A stretch of DNA of 55,762 nucleotides from CAZFIM01 sp964519615 (GTDB lineage Bacteria > Chloroflexota > Dehalococcoidia > GIF9 > UBA5629): contig CAZFIM010000007.1 of the NCBI GenBank assembly GCA_964519615.1, forward strand, positions 1-55,762. The letters are read 5' to 3'. Below, in pieces: positions 24,325 through 32,174 of the stretch. Within the stretch, counting starts at the first letter, position 1, and the number at the start of each line of letters is the position of its first letter. A program made the translations under genes and the position numbers. Under the pieces are notes generated by a model. It was not told the origin of the DNA. It did not search any database and saw only the letters and a program-made list of their open reading frames with translations.

Positions 24325-26691
24325 CTAAAGCTCAGGAGTTATTTCAATATTATTAAGTGCACTCCATACCCGCTCGGGATTCATAGGAAGGGCAGTTAAT
24401 CGTACTCCAATGGCATTATAAATAGCATTGGCAATAGCGGGTGCAGTGGGGCACATGGACGTTTCAGATATGCCTTTAGCACCGTAGGGGCCTTCAGGGT
24501 GAGCGTATTCAACTGTCACCGAAGAGAAATTTTTCCCGCTGGGCAGGTCAGCCGCGCTGCAAATCTTGTAATCATGCATGTTTTTATTCTGCAGTTCTCC
24601 TTTAGCATTGAAGATAAAGCCTTCGTAGAGAGCACAACCCACTCCCATCCCCGCGCCGCCTTCTATTTGTGCTTCACACATCTTGGGATTGAGGGTCTTG
24701 CCGCTATCGAAGGCGGAGCCGATTTTTAAAACCTTTACCACTCCGGTTTCCGTATCTACGGCAACCTCTACAGCCTGCGCTCCGTACCCGTAACCAATAG
24801 CAAGACGCTCCCCCTGCCCGGTTTCCGGGTCCTCAGGGCTAGGACGTCCCCAGAACGTTGCCTGTCCGGTAATTTCTCCGCCTTCTTCCAGACATCTTGC
24901 GAATTTGGATGCACCTATGGCATACGGCTGCCAACCAAGCCATAATTCGGCCATATCGATAGATTTTTCAGGACAGTCTTTGATAAAGACTTTCCCGTTA
25001 CGTAAATCTATATTAGTTGGCGGAGTATTAAGCTTGCCCGACGCAAGTGTGAATATCTTGTTTTTTGCATCCTGACAGGCCATGACCAGGGCTTTTCCTA
25101 CATACAGCGTAGTGCGCATCGAGGCTGAACCAAAGTCATAGGGAACCCGATCTGTATCAGAATGGACTATTTTTACCTTTTCTATAGGTATGCGGAATTC
25201 TTCTGCGACAATCTGTGTTGCGATTGTATTGAGACCCTGTCCGCATTCGTCACAGCCGTGATATGCTTCGACAACGCCATCAGGATGGACTTTAACCGCG
25301 ACTGCTGAAGCGGTATCGGCCATCGTATATTTATTGCCTAGGGCAATACCTTTACCTGTTTTAATATGGGGCTCCGCAGGTTGTTCCGATGCTTTACCCC
25401 ATTCTATCCAATCAGCTACCCGTCTAAGGCATTCTTTGGCGCCAGTGCTTTCTATTCTCTGACCGCGAACATCAAGCTCTCCTTCATCGGGCGTGTTGAG
25501 AAGCCTGAATTCAAGCGGATCCATGCCCACTGCTTCGGCATCCATATCCATATGTTGTTCCGTGGCCCAGAGCATTTCGGCATTGCCGAATCCGCGCATC
25601 GGTCCGCATGAGGGTTTATTGGTGTAGACACCGTAAGCATCCCATTTGTAGTTAGGAATACGGTACTGCACGGCATGGAAAGCCCCGTTACGTATGACCA
25701 GGGGTGCTTCATCCGTATATGCGCCTGTATTGCTGATCACTTTTATTTGCCTGGCTAAGAGAGTGCCGTCTTTTTTAATCCCGTCTTTAATATAAATAAC
25801 TTTCGGCAGTCTGTTGAATCCATCCAGAAAGGCCTCTTCCTTAGTGTATAAGACTTTACAGGGCTTGCCAATTTTCAGCGTGGCCAGTATAGCAAACCGC
25901 TCCGGCCTCGCCAGCATACCAAACATACCGCCTTCATGTAGTTTCCTCACTCTCAATTTAGTGGGCGGCAGCCTGAACATATCCATCAGTGGCCGCTGAG
26001 ACATAAAGAGACGTGCTGACGTGAAAACGGTGACTGCTCCGTCTCTCTCCGGATAGCAAGTAGCGTTGTACGGTTCGAGTTGACATGGCATTATGCGGTC
26101 ATTGGTATATTTGTTTTCAACAATATAATCTGCTTCAGCAAATGCCTTTTCTACATCTCCCTTACGTATTTTATGATGTACATGGGTATTGGGACTGGGC
26201 AGATCACTGCCTAAATAGGGAAAAGCATTACGTGTGTAGCTGACAAGGTCAGGATGTACTACTGCCTTGCAGTCGGGATTGAGTGCCTCTTCAGAATTGA
26301 AGACCGCAGGCAGTATCTCATATTGTACGTCTATCAGGTCACGGGCTTTTTCCGCCGCTTCAACGGTATTTGCCACTACCAGGGCAACTGCATCACCTAC
26401 GAAACGCACTCTTTTATGGCACAATACGTGTCTGTCTGAAATAACCAGCCCTGTCCGGTGATCGGGCGTATCCTTTCCGGTAAAGATAGCCTCGACTCCC
26501 TTGACTTTCATAGCTTTAGTGGTATCGATCGAAATAATATTAGCATGAGCGTGAGGACTGAAGAGTACTTTACCGTGGAGCATGCCCGGCATACCTATCC
26601 CTTCCTCGGTTGTATATTTTGCCCGGCCTGTTACTTTATCGTAACCATCGATATTGACAATGCTTTTGCCGATATAGGAATACTCTGCCAT
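24325..26691 (-). CDS. Xanthine dehydrogenase family hydroxylase, molybdenum-binding large subunit
   Basis: The 788-aa protein shows the aldehyde oxidase/xanthine dehydrogenase a/b hammerhead domain (about 15-125) and the Mo-pterin domain. Diagnostic parts are CGPMRGFGNAE and the terminal GAKGISE, whose Glu743 stands at the catalytic base position. The usual GGGFGGK loop reads GGMFGM (254-259), a departure from the family. There is no CoxL-type active-site Cys loop, so CO dehydrogenase is unlikely. Such enzymes hydroxylate aromatic or N-heterocyclic rings or, as 4-hydroxybenzoyl-CoA reductase, remove a ring hydroxyl. The gene ends the operon FAD subunit, 2Fe-2S subunit, Mo subunit. MocA and XdhC genes for its cofactor lie 3-5 kb away. 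Confidence 0.92.
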   Translation of the reverse strand: MAEYSYIGKSIVNIDGYDKVTGRAKYTTEEGIGMPGMLHGKVLFSPHAHANIISIDTTKAMKVKGVEAIFTGKDTPDHRTGLVISDRHVLCHKRVRFVGDAVALVVANTVEAAEKARDLIDVQYEILPAVFNSEEALNPDCKAVVHPDLVSYTRNAFPYLGSDLPSPNTHVHHKIRKGDVEKAFAEADYIVENKYTNDRIMPCQLEPYNATCYPERDGAVTVFTSARLFMSQRPLMDMFRLPPTKLRVRKLHEGGMFGMLARPERFAILATLKIGKPCKVLYTKEEAFLDGFNRLPKVIYIKDGIKKDGTLLARQIKVISNTGAYTDEAPLVIRNGAFHAVQYRIPNYKWDAYGVYTNKPSCGPMRGFGNAEMLWATEQHMDMDAEAVGMDPLEFRLLNTPDEGELDVRGQRIESTGAKECLRRVADWIEWGKASEQPAEPHIKTGKGIALGNKYTMADTASAVAVKVHPDGVVEAYHGCDECGQGLNTIATQIVAEEFRIPIEKVKIVHSDTDRVPYDFGSASMRTTLYVGKALVMACQDAKNKIFTLASGKLNTPPTNIDLRNGKVFIKDCPEKSIDMAELWLGWQPYAIGASKFARCLEEGGEITGQATFWGRPSPEDPETGQGERLAIGYGYGAQAVEVAVDTETGVVKVLKIGSAFDSGKTLNPKMCEAQIEGGAGMGVGCALYEGFIFNAKGELQNKNMHDYKICSAADLPSGKNFSSVTVEYAHPEGPYGAKGISETSMCPTAPAIANAIYNAIGVRLTALPMNPERVWSALNNIEITPEL

Positions 26692-26693
26692 AC

Positions 26694-27164
26694 CTATTTC
26701 CTTTCTGCAGCTACAGCCATGATGGCCTCGATTATTTTATTATATCCGGTACAGCGGCATAGATTGCCGCGCAAGTATTCTTTTACTGCTCCCTCCGTGG
26801 GATGCGGATTATTATCCAGGAGAGCTTTTGCCGTAAGTATCATTCCTGAGGTGCAGTAACCGCATTGAACCGCAAAATGCTCAACGAATGCTTTCTGAAG
26901 CGGGTGAAGATCACCATTTTCGCCCACAAGACCTTCAATGGTAATAATATCTTTTCCGATGGCTTTCATTACCGGATAGATGCAACTTTTTACAGCTTTT
27001 CCGTCTATGAGAACGGTACAGGCTCCGCAGTCCCCTGTCTCGCAGCTTACTTTGACTCCGGTGAGACCCAATTCCTCACGCAGCACACGTGCTAAAGTCC
27101 ACCATGGTTCAACATAGGCGTCCTGTATTTCATTATTAACCTTTAACTCTATTAAGCTTTTCAT
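26694..27164 (-). CDS. Xanthine dehydrogenase family hydroxylase, 2Fe-2S small subunit
   Basis: This 156-aa protein has two [2Fe-2S] clusters. The plant-type ferredoxin cluster uses Cys41, 46, 49 and 61 (SCETGDCGACTVL). The second, in the helical domain, uses Cys101, 104, 136 and 138 (QCGYCTSGM and LRGNLCRCTGY). It passes electrons from the Mo site to FAD. It ends 2 bases before the large subunit ATG. The length and Cys pattern are those of CoxS, HcrC or XdhC-type small subunits. Confidence 0.97.
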   Translation of the reverse strand: MKSLIELKVNNEIQDAYVEPWWTLARVLREELGLTGVKVSCETGDCGACTVLIDGKAVKSCIYPVMKAIGKDIITIEGLVGENGDLHPLQKAFVEHFAVQCGYCTSGMILTAKALLDNNPHPTEGAVKEYLRGNLCRCTGYNKIIEAIMAVAAERK

Positions 27165-27207
27165 TGTTCTCCCTGTGAAAGTTGTCTCTTATGTCTGTTT
27201 TTTAATT

Positions 27208-28086
27208 TCAGGCGGTCAACGCTTTTAGAGCGCGTTTGAGCAAGACTTTGATCATCGCTTTTTTGTATCTGACTGAACCGCGTATGCTTCCTGCTCTCGG
27301 ATTTGCTTCCTCAGAGGCGCTCATCGCTGCTTTTTCTATGAGTGCATCATCGATTTTTTTACTTCTTAGCAGTTCCTCCGTTTTCTTCGCCCGTAGTGGA
27401 GTTGCGCCTACGGCTCCCATCGCTATTTTAATATCACGGCAAAGACCTGTATGCGGATCGGAACTCAAGACTACTGCCAGATTAACAATTGCAAGGTCGA
27501 TGGACCCGCGCGGAACATGTTTAAAGTAGATACCGCGGCTATTGGCAGCGGGAGCGGAAACCAGAATTTCAGCAAGCAATTCATCCGGTTGAAGTATATT
27601 TTTCCCAGAACCGGTGAAAAATTGTTCAAGGTCGACTATTTTGTCAGCCCTGTCCGCAGCAACAATCCGTACTTTAGCTCCAAGAGCCAGTAAAGCTTGA
27701 GAGGTCTCTGCAGACGGAAGGGCGTTGCAGAGATTGCCTCCAACCGTTGCCACGTTTCTGATGGCCACCGAGCCCAGGTTGGCAGCTGCCTGACTGAGAA
27801 CTGTGTATTTTTGATTGATTAGCGTTGATTCCTGCAGATCGCTCATTGTAACCAGCGCTCCGATACTCAGTCCGTCTCCGCCGCGGTCAACAATAGTATT
27901 GAGTTCAGGAATACCGGTGATATCTACTACAAATTTAGGGGATACCGTTTTACTCCTCATCTGGAGCATCAAATCTGTACCGCCGGCAATAATCTTAACT
28001 TCGCCTTTATATTGCTTGAGTAAAGCTTTTGCATCGCCGATGGTTACCGGCTTGAGATATTCGAACTGCATTGTGCCTCCTGACAA
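27208..28086 (-). CDS. Xanthine dehydrogenase family hydroxylase, FAD-binding medium subunit
   Basis: This 292-aa protein has the PCMH-type FAD domain motifs AGGTDLMLQMR (near 35) and TVGGNLCNALPSAET (near 115), and a C-terminal CO-dehydrogenase flavoprotein domain. It sends electrons to the external acceptor. There is no extra 4Fe-4S insertion of the 4-hydroxybenzoyl-CoA reductase type visible, because no Cys cluster appears in the middle region; that weakens a direct HcrB assignment. It is the first gene of the three-gene operon. The ATG is preceded by GGAGGCACA. Confidence 0.93.
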   Translation of the reverse strand: MSGGTMQFEYLKPVTIGDAKALLKQYKGEVKIIAGGTDLMLQMRSKTVSPKFVVDITGIPELNTIVDRGGDGLSIGALVTMSDLQESTLINQKYTVLSQAAANLGSVAIRNVATVGGNLCNALPSAETSQALLALGAKVRIVAADRADKIVDLEQFFTGSGKNILQPDELLAEILVSAPAANSRGIYFKHVPRGSIDLAIVNLAVVLSSDPHTGLCRDIKIAMGAVGATPLRAKKTEELLRSKKIDDALIEKAAMSASEEANPRAGSIRGSVRYKKAMIKVLLKRALKALTA

Positions 28087-28655
28087 TAGTACTTATAACT
28101 TGCGAAAAAAAGAGAAGAATAACCCTGCAAAGTCAGATAATCGGTTTGCAGGATATTTTACATATTTCGCCAATTCAATAATAAATAGACATATCAAGTA
28201 TATAGTCAAAGACCGTAATTGTTCAAATTTAACTGCCATTAATATATACAAATCACTCATGATACGATTGTTGGTCACAGGCAGAGTATTACCTCTACGT
28301 AAAATTCAGCATTTTATAACGGGCAGTATTAGCGGATATGAGCGGTTATTGTCTCCTGATAGAATTGCGGCATAGAAACTGTATACTAAGGCAGATCATT
28401 ATCAGGATCTCTCACCTGTGGGGCGCGATTATCAATAAACGTCTTAATGTACTACTGCAACGCAAATATGACGGTTACAAATGATAGTGAAGCAACGCTC
28501 TTTCTTGAATGCAATACTGACGGCGGGCAGTAACGGTATATTGAGGTATGAAGGATCGAGAATATGCTGATACGGTTACTTTATAGAACGAATGTTTGTT
28601 TTTCGGGACAATGCACGGCTTTAAGTCCGGAAACAGGTTCAGATCAATCAGGTTA
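28087..28655. promoter_or_regulatory. 569-base intergenic region upstream of the hydroxylase operon
   Basis: The region is AT-rich and lies between the hydroxylase operon and the marR gene, both minus strand. A possible hydroxylase promoter has TTGACT (complement of 28209-28204) with only a weak -10 17-18 bases on. The segment TTTGCAGGATATTT at about 28144-28157 weakly resembles the TTAnCTGGATAA motif. No ORF here has a good ribosome-binding site and I see no RNA gene. The length suggests a regulated leader or a decayed gene. Confidence 0.4.
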
Positions 28656-29114
28656 TTAATCTAGAAGGAATGGAGGTTTAAAGTCTATTCCAAGGAGGTG
28701 GCAGGTATGATCTCTGATCTTTTCCAGGTAAGAAGACATTTGCGCTTTTTCTGCATCTGATAGTACCGAAAGAGCCATGTCGATAGATCGACAGGTTATC
28801 TTATCATGTATAGCTCGTCCCTGATCAGTTAAAATGATCCGCAGTTTTTTGTCTCCCGGGATTTTTTCCTTTTTCACCAGCCCTATTTTTTCCATTCTGG
28901 AAATGAGAGTCGATACCGAGTGAGGTTCGCGAAGGTTCCATCTCGATATTTCCTCAATTGTTAAAGCTCTGTCTTTTATGTAGAGATAGGATAATACGGT
29001 TACATGGACAACCGATAGACCATATTGTGCCAGCTCCAGTTCACGTGCACGCGCAACCGCAGCTCTTGCTTGATCTAAAATAACCCAGGTATCATAGTTT
29101 TTATTATATTCCAC
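28656..29114 (-). CDS. MarR-family transcriptional regulator
   Basis: This 152-aa protein has the MarR winged-helix layout: N-terminal dimer helix, then ALTIEEISRWNLREPHSVSTLISRMEKIGLVKKEKIPGD as helix-turn-helix and wing, and a C-terminal helix pair. MarR proteins usually repress neighbouring genes and release DNA when they bind a phenolic or other aromatic ligand. It lies between the hydroxylase operon and the divergent mocA. A palindrome (29285-29305) is 5 bases upstream of its own -35 box, and a near-copy sits at the transhydroxylase-like promoter. It is the best candidate for the regulator of this molybdoenzyme island. Confidence 0.92.
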   Translation of the reverse strand: MEYNKNYDTWVILDQARAAVARARELELAQYGLSVVHVTVLSYLYIKDRALTIEEISRWNLREPHSVSTLISRMEKIGLVKKEKIPGDKKLRIILTDQGRAIHDKITCRSIDMALSVLSDAEKAQMSSYLEKIRDHTCHLLGIDFKPPFLLD

Positions 29115-29251
29115 AGATTTCTTACAGGCCCCTTTTAGCTACTTGGTATGGGACAATCCATCTTATGGTCGATACATTTTTAAAAGAAAAAACGCATCAG
29201 GCACATCGACCAGACAATCAGGATTGCAGAACTTCCCTAATCAATGGCGAT

Positions 29252-29280
29252 ATCATATCAGATTCGAGATTTGATGTAAA
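29252..29280 (-). promoter_or_regulatory. Promoter of marR
   Basis: On the minus strand TTTACA (complement of 29280-29275) and TATGAT (complement of 29257-29252) have a 17-base spacer. The shared palindrome lies 5 bases upstream of the -35 box, on the side facing mocA. Confidence 0.65.
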
Positions 29281-29284
29281 CAAA

Positions 29285-29305
29285 TGATTAACTGGATAAT
29301 AATCA
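29285..29305. promoter_or_regulatory. MarR-type operator candidate between marR and mocA
   Basis: TGATTA-ACTGGATAA-TAATCA is a 6-bp inverted repeat with a 9-base centre. Its core TTAACTGGATAATAATCA recurs with two changes at 24149-24166. It lies 80 bases before the mocA ATG and 171 bases before the marR ATG, in a place where it could serve both divergent genes. Confidence 0.62.
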
Positions 29306-29385
29306 AAAAGGATGTACTTATAAGATAAAATAGTGTAGACGCCGCTCTGCTAAAATAGAGCGAAGCTAACCTGAAAGGTGAATTT

Positions 29386-29988
29386 ATGTCTGTCTATATT
29401 TCAGCTATTGTGCTTGCAGCGGGACAGTCAAAGCGAATGCGGAACTTGAAGCAGCTTTTATATATGGGCTCTCAAACTTTACTTGAACGAGCATTGGATA
29501 CATACATTGCTTCTACTGTCAGCCAGGTAATAGTTGTAGTTGGAGCGGCGGCCGAGGAGGTGGTAGAAAATATCGGTCAACGGCCGGTCGATATTATTGT
29601 TAACGAGCGGTATAAGGATGGCATGAGTACTTCGATGATAAAAGGGCTGGAGATGGTGGATGAAAAGGCTGCCGCTGTGCTATTTGCTCTTGTCGATCAA
29701 CCGTTTGTAGACAGTACGACAATAGATAGGCTGATTGATGGATTCATATCCGGAGAGAAAGGCATTGTCGTTCCGGTTTATCAAGGGCGAAGGGGTAATC
29801 CTGTGATATTTGACATAAAGTATAGAAGGGAACTGCAATTGCTGAGCGGAGACAGAGGGGGGAAAACAATTATCGAACGCCATTTTGATGACGTTCTGGA
29901 GGTAGAGGTAAATTGCAGAGGTGTGGTTGAGGATATCGATACGGTAGACGAATATAATAAAGCTTGTGACGACTACAGGAACAGGTAA
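29386..29988 (+). CDS. mocA: Molybdenum cofactor cytidylyltransferase
   Basis: The 200-aa nucleotidyltransferase has the motif VLAAGQSKRM followed by KQLL, then GMSTSMIKG and the metal-binding ALVDQPFVD. These are typical of MocA, which adds CMP to Mo-molybdopterin to make MCD, the cofactor form used by bacterial xanthine dehydrogenase family enzymes such as the one encoded here. The gene is divergent from marR and carries the shared palindrome upstream. Its stop directly abuts the stop of the convergent acyl-CoA dehydrogenase gene. A hairpin (GCTCT...AGAGC, about 29343-29364) lies in the leader. Confidence 0.93.
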   Translation: MSVYISAIVLAAGQSKRMRNLKQLLYMGSQTLLERALDTYIASTVSQVIVVVGAAAEEVVENIGQRPVDIIVNERYKDGMSTSMIKGLEMVDEKAAAVLFALVDQPFVDSTTIDRLIDGFISGEKGIVVPVYQGRRGNPVIFDIKYRRELQLLSGDRGGKTIIERHFDDVLEVEVNCRGVVEDIDTVDEYNKACDDYRNR

Positions 29989-31182
29989 TCAAGCGCCGGA
30001 TTCGCCCTCCTGGTGCGACGGTTTATAGAGAGTGTGCGGGTCATATCCAAGTGCGTTCATGGCGATAATTTGTTTATGTATGTTTGCTGTCCCGTCAACG
30101 ATTTGGTGCATTTTGGCATCGCGTAAAAATCTTCCTATTGGATATTGACCTGAACATCCGTATGCTCCTGTAATTGCAAATGCTTCATCAGAGATCAGCG
30201 ATGCGGTTTCTGCTGCAAAGTACTTAGCAAGTGAAATTTCTGCTGAGTTATTAATTCCTTTATCTCTGTTATTCGCATATCTGTATGTCAGCAATCTGGA
30301 GGATTCGATGCGGGCAATCATACGCGCAATTACATCCTGGATCATTTGAAAACGGCCTATCTTGCAGCCGAATTGTGTTCTTGACTGAGCATATCCAATG
30401 GCAAAATCAAGCAGTGCTTGACAATTGCCCACCGCGCGTGCTGCAGCAGTAAGCCGCATATTATCAAAGCAGTACATCATAATTTCAAATCCCTGTCCTT
30501 CTTTACCCAGCACATTACCTGCGGGTATGAGGACGTTGTCGAAAAACAGTTCGGATGTAGGCAGTGAACGCCAGCCCATCTTTTCAAGCTCCGGAGAACG
30601 TTGGATGCCGTCAGAGGTCATATCGAGTATAAAAGCTGTTAAACCAGTGTATTCAGACCGGGCATCCGTGCGCGCAAAGACAATGCCGGCATCAGCAATG
30701 GAACCTAAGCTTATCCATGTCTTGCTGCCGTTCAGTATATAATGGTTTCCCTCCTGCCTGGCTGAGGTTGAAAGTGCCATGACGTCACTTGCGGCATCGG
30801 GTTCGGTGACCGCAAAACAACCCAGTGTCTCGGCGCTGATTAGTTTCGGTATATATTGTTGCCTCTGCTGTTCGTTGCCGTATTCCAGTATTGTCATTGC
30901 AGTAGCCATGGTTTGCGTATTAAAAGCAATTGCCATGGAACAATTGGCTTTTGCAATTTCCTCGCAAATAACAGTATGGGCCAGGAAACCGAGATTGGTA
31001 CCGCCGTATTTTTCAGGGACAGGACAACCAAAGAAAGACATATCCCCCATTTTTCTTACCACTTCTGTGCGGAAGGTATGTGCTCTCTCATCATCTTTAG
31101 CAAAAGGAGCAATTTCTTTTTGCGCGAATTCATCCGCCATTTTCCTTACGTTTTGAATGTGTTCTGGAAGTCCCCAGTCCAT
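29989..31182 (-). CDS. Acyl-CoA dehydrogenase family protein with Asp at the usual catalytic Glu
   Basis: This 397-aa flavoprotein has the full acyl-CoA dehydrogenase fold with AVTEPDAASDV and WISLGS for FAD and substrate binding, plus the conserved SRTQFG. In most members the base is Glu in YEGTNEIHR. Here the sequence is QIVDGTANIHK, with Asp363 (codon GAC) in that place. A shorter side chain suggests different substrate geometry, as for cyclic or branched acyl-CoA. It could also be an atypical or inactive member. The gene lies between mocA and xdhC on the opposite strand, which links it by position to the molybdoenzyme island. It would pass electrons to ETF, but no ETF gene is in the window. 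Confidence 0.93.
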   Translation of the reverse strand: MDWGLPEHIQNVRKMADEFAQKEIAPFAKDDERAHTFRTEVVRKMGDMSFFGCPVPEKYGGTNLGFLAHTVICEEIAKANCSMAIAFNTQTMATAMTILEYGNEQQRQQYIPKLISAETLGCFAVTEPDAASDVMALSTSARQEGNHYILNGSKTWISLGSIADAGIVFARTDARSEYTGLTAFILDMTSDGIQRSPELEKMGWRSLPTSELFFDNVLIPAGNVLGKEGQGFEIMMYCFDNMRLTAAARAVGNCQALLDFAIGYAQSRTQFGCKIGRFQMIQDVIARMIARIESSRLLTYRYANNRDKGINNSAEISLAKYFAAETASLISDEAFAITGAYGCSGQYPIGRFLRDAKMHQIVDGTANIHKQIIAMNALGYDPHTLYKPSHQEGESGA

Positions 31183-31356
31183 GTAAACCTCCGCTGCTCT
31201 AAGACATGCAAATCTTTAATCTTTTTACGCCGATGTCATCATATAGCCTTTGATGTTTGCTTGGCAAGTCCAAAGCACAGGTACTATCATTATTCTATAA
31301 TATCGCTCACTGGTAGTGAGTGGAAGATACGGAAACAGAGGAGGGCGCCAGTAAAC

Positions 31357-32145
31357 ATGGGGCTACAGTCAGATATTGAACGCGAATTGGGGAAAATAAG
31401 TAAGAGTGTAGAAAGTGCTGCTTTGGTACACGCCGCTTCGATCAGGGCATGTGCGCCGACAGAAGCTCAGGTAAAGATGCTGGTGAAGCTGGATGGCAGC
31501 ACCTATGGCTCGATAGGCGGTGGCGAGCTTGAGGTTGCTGTGGTCAGGGAGGCACTAAGTGCAATTACAAACGGCAAATCAAAGCGTGTGCGAATCGGAG
31601 TTTCTCCGCAGGAAGAAAAAATAAGAGGCATGGAACCGGGTGGAAAGCTAAAATATTTTATTGAGCCTGTAAACCTTATACCTCACCTGTATATCTTTGG
31701 AGCGGGAGAGCTTTCGGTTTGTATTTCCCGCTGTGCCGGGTTACTGGGATATCGAGTTACTGTAGTGGATATATCATCTGAATATGCCAGTCCTGAACGG
31801 TTTCCGCGTATAGAGATCGTCACCGCCGCGGATTTTGCACAGGCGCTATCACAACTCACTCCTAATCCCCGGAGTTATATTATTATTGCGACACGTAATC
31901 ATGAATATGAGGAATTGGTACTGGAATTGAGCCTGCGCACAGGAGTCAACTATATTGGTATGGCGGCATGCAGCGAGCAAAAAAAGAACCGGTATTTAGC
32001 TCATATGGAACAAAAGGGCTTTTCTCATGAGCGGATGAAATGCGTTCATGCACCCATCGGGCTTGAGATTCATGCCCAAACAATAGAGGAAATAGCCTTA
32101 AGTATCATAGCGGAGATAGTCGGCATCATCCGCTCTGAAATATAG
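31357..32145 (+). CDS. xdhC: XdhC/CoxI family molybdenum cofactor insertion/sulfuration factor
   Basis: The 262-aa protein has the N-terminal XdhC-CoxI domain (about 1-80, SIGGGELEVAVVREA) and the Rossmann-like C-terminal domain (about 105-250, YIFGAGELSVCISRCAGLLGY). XdhC binds the Mo cofactor, aids its sulfuration and inserts it into xanthine dehydrogenase-type enzymes. The start ATG at 31357 is preceded by GAGGAGGG. An upstream open frame from 30856 is only a shadow of the acyl-CoA dehydrogenase gene. The gene is divergent from that dehydrogenase and close to mocA. Confidence 0.92.
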   Translation: MGLQSDIERELGKISKSVESAALVHAASIRACAPTEAQVKMLVKLDGSTYGSIGGGELEVAVVREALSAITNGKSKRVRIGVSPQEEKIRGMEPGGKLKYFIEPVNLIPHLYIFGAGELSVCISRCAGLLGYRVTVVDISSEYASPERFPRIEIVTAADFAQALSQLTPNPRSYIIIATRNHEYEELVLELSLRTGVNYIGMAACSEQKKNRYLAHMEQKGFSHERMKCVHAPIGLEIHAQTIEEIALSIIAEIVGIIRSEI

Positions 32146-32174
32146 ACCGGTACGGTTATTGAAGGCATAATCGC

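Noticed and set aside
24325..28086. Carbon monoxide dehydrogenase (CoxMSL)
   Set aside because: The gene order is the same, but the large subunit lacks the CoxL active-site Cys loop and has a GGMFGM loop. A different hydroxylase is more likely.
28093..28278. 61-codon minus-strand frame upstream of the hydroxylase operon
   Set aside because: No ribosome-binding site, AT-rich low-complexity translation and no recognisable pattern.
30856..32145. Long plus-strand reading frame that would extend XdhC to 429 residues
   Set aside because: Its first 167 codons run antisense through the acyl-CoA dehydrogenase gene and have no family similarity. The XdhC domain begins at the ATG at 31357, which has a good ribosome-binding site.
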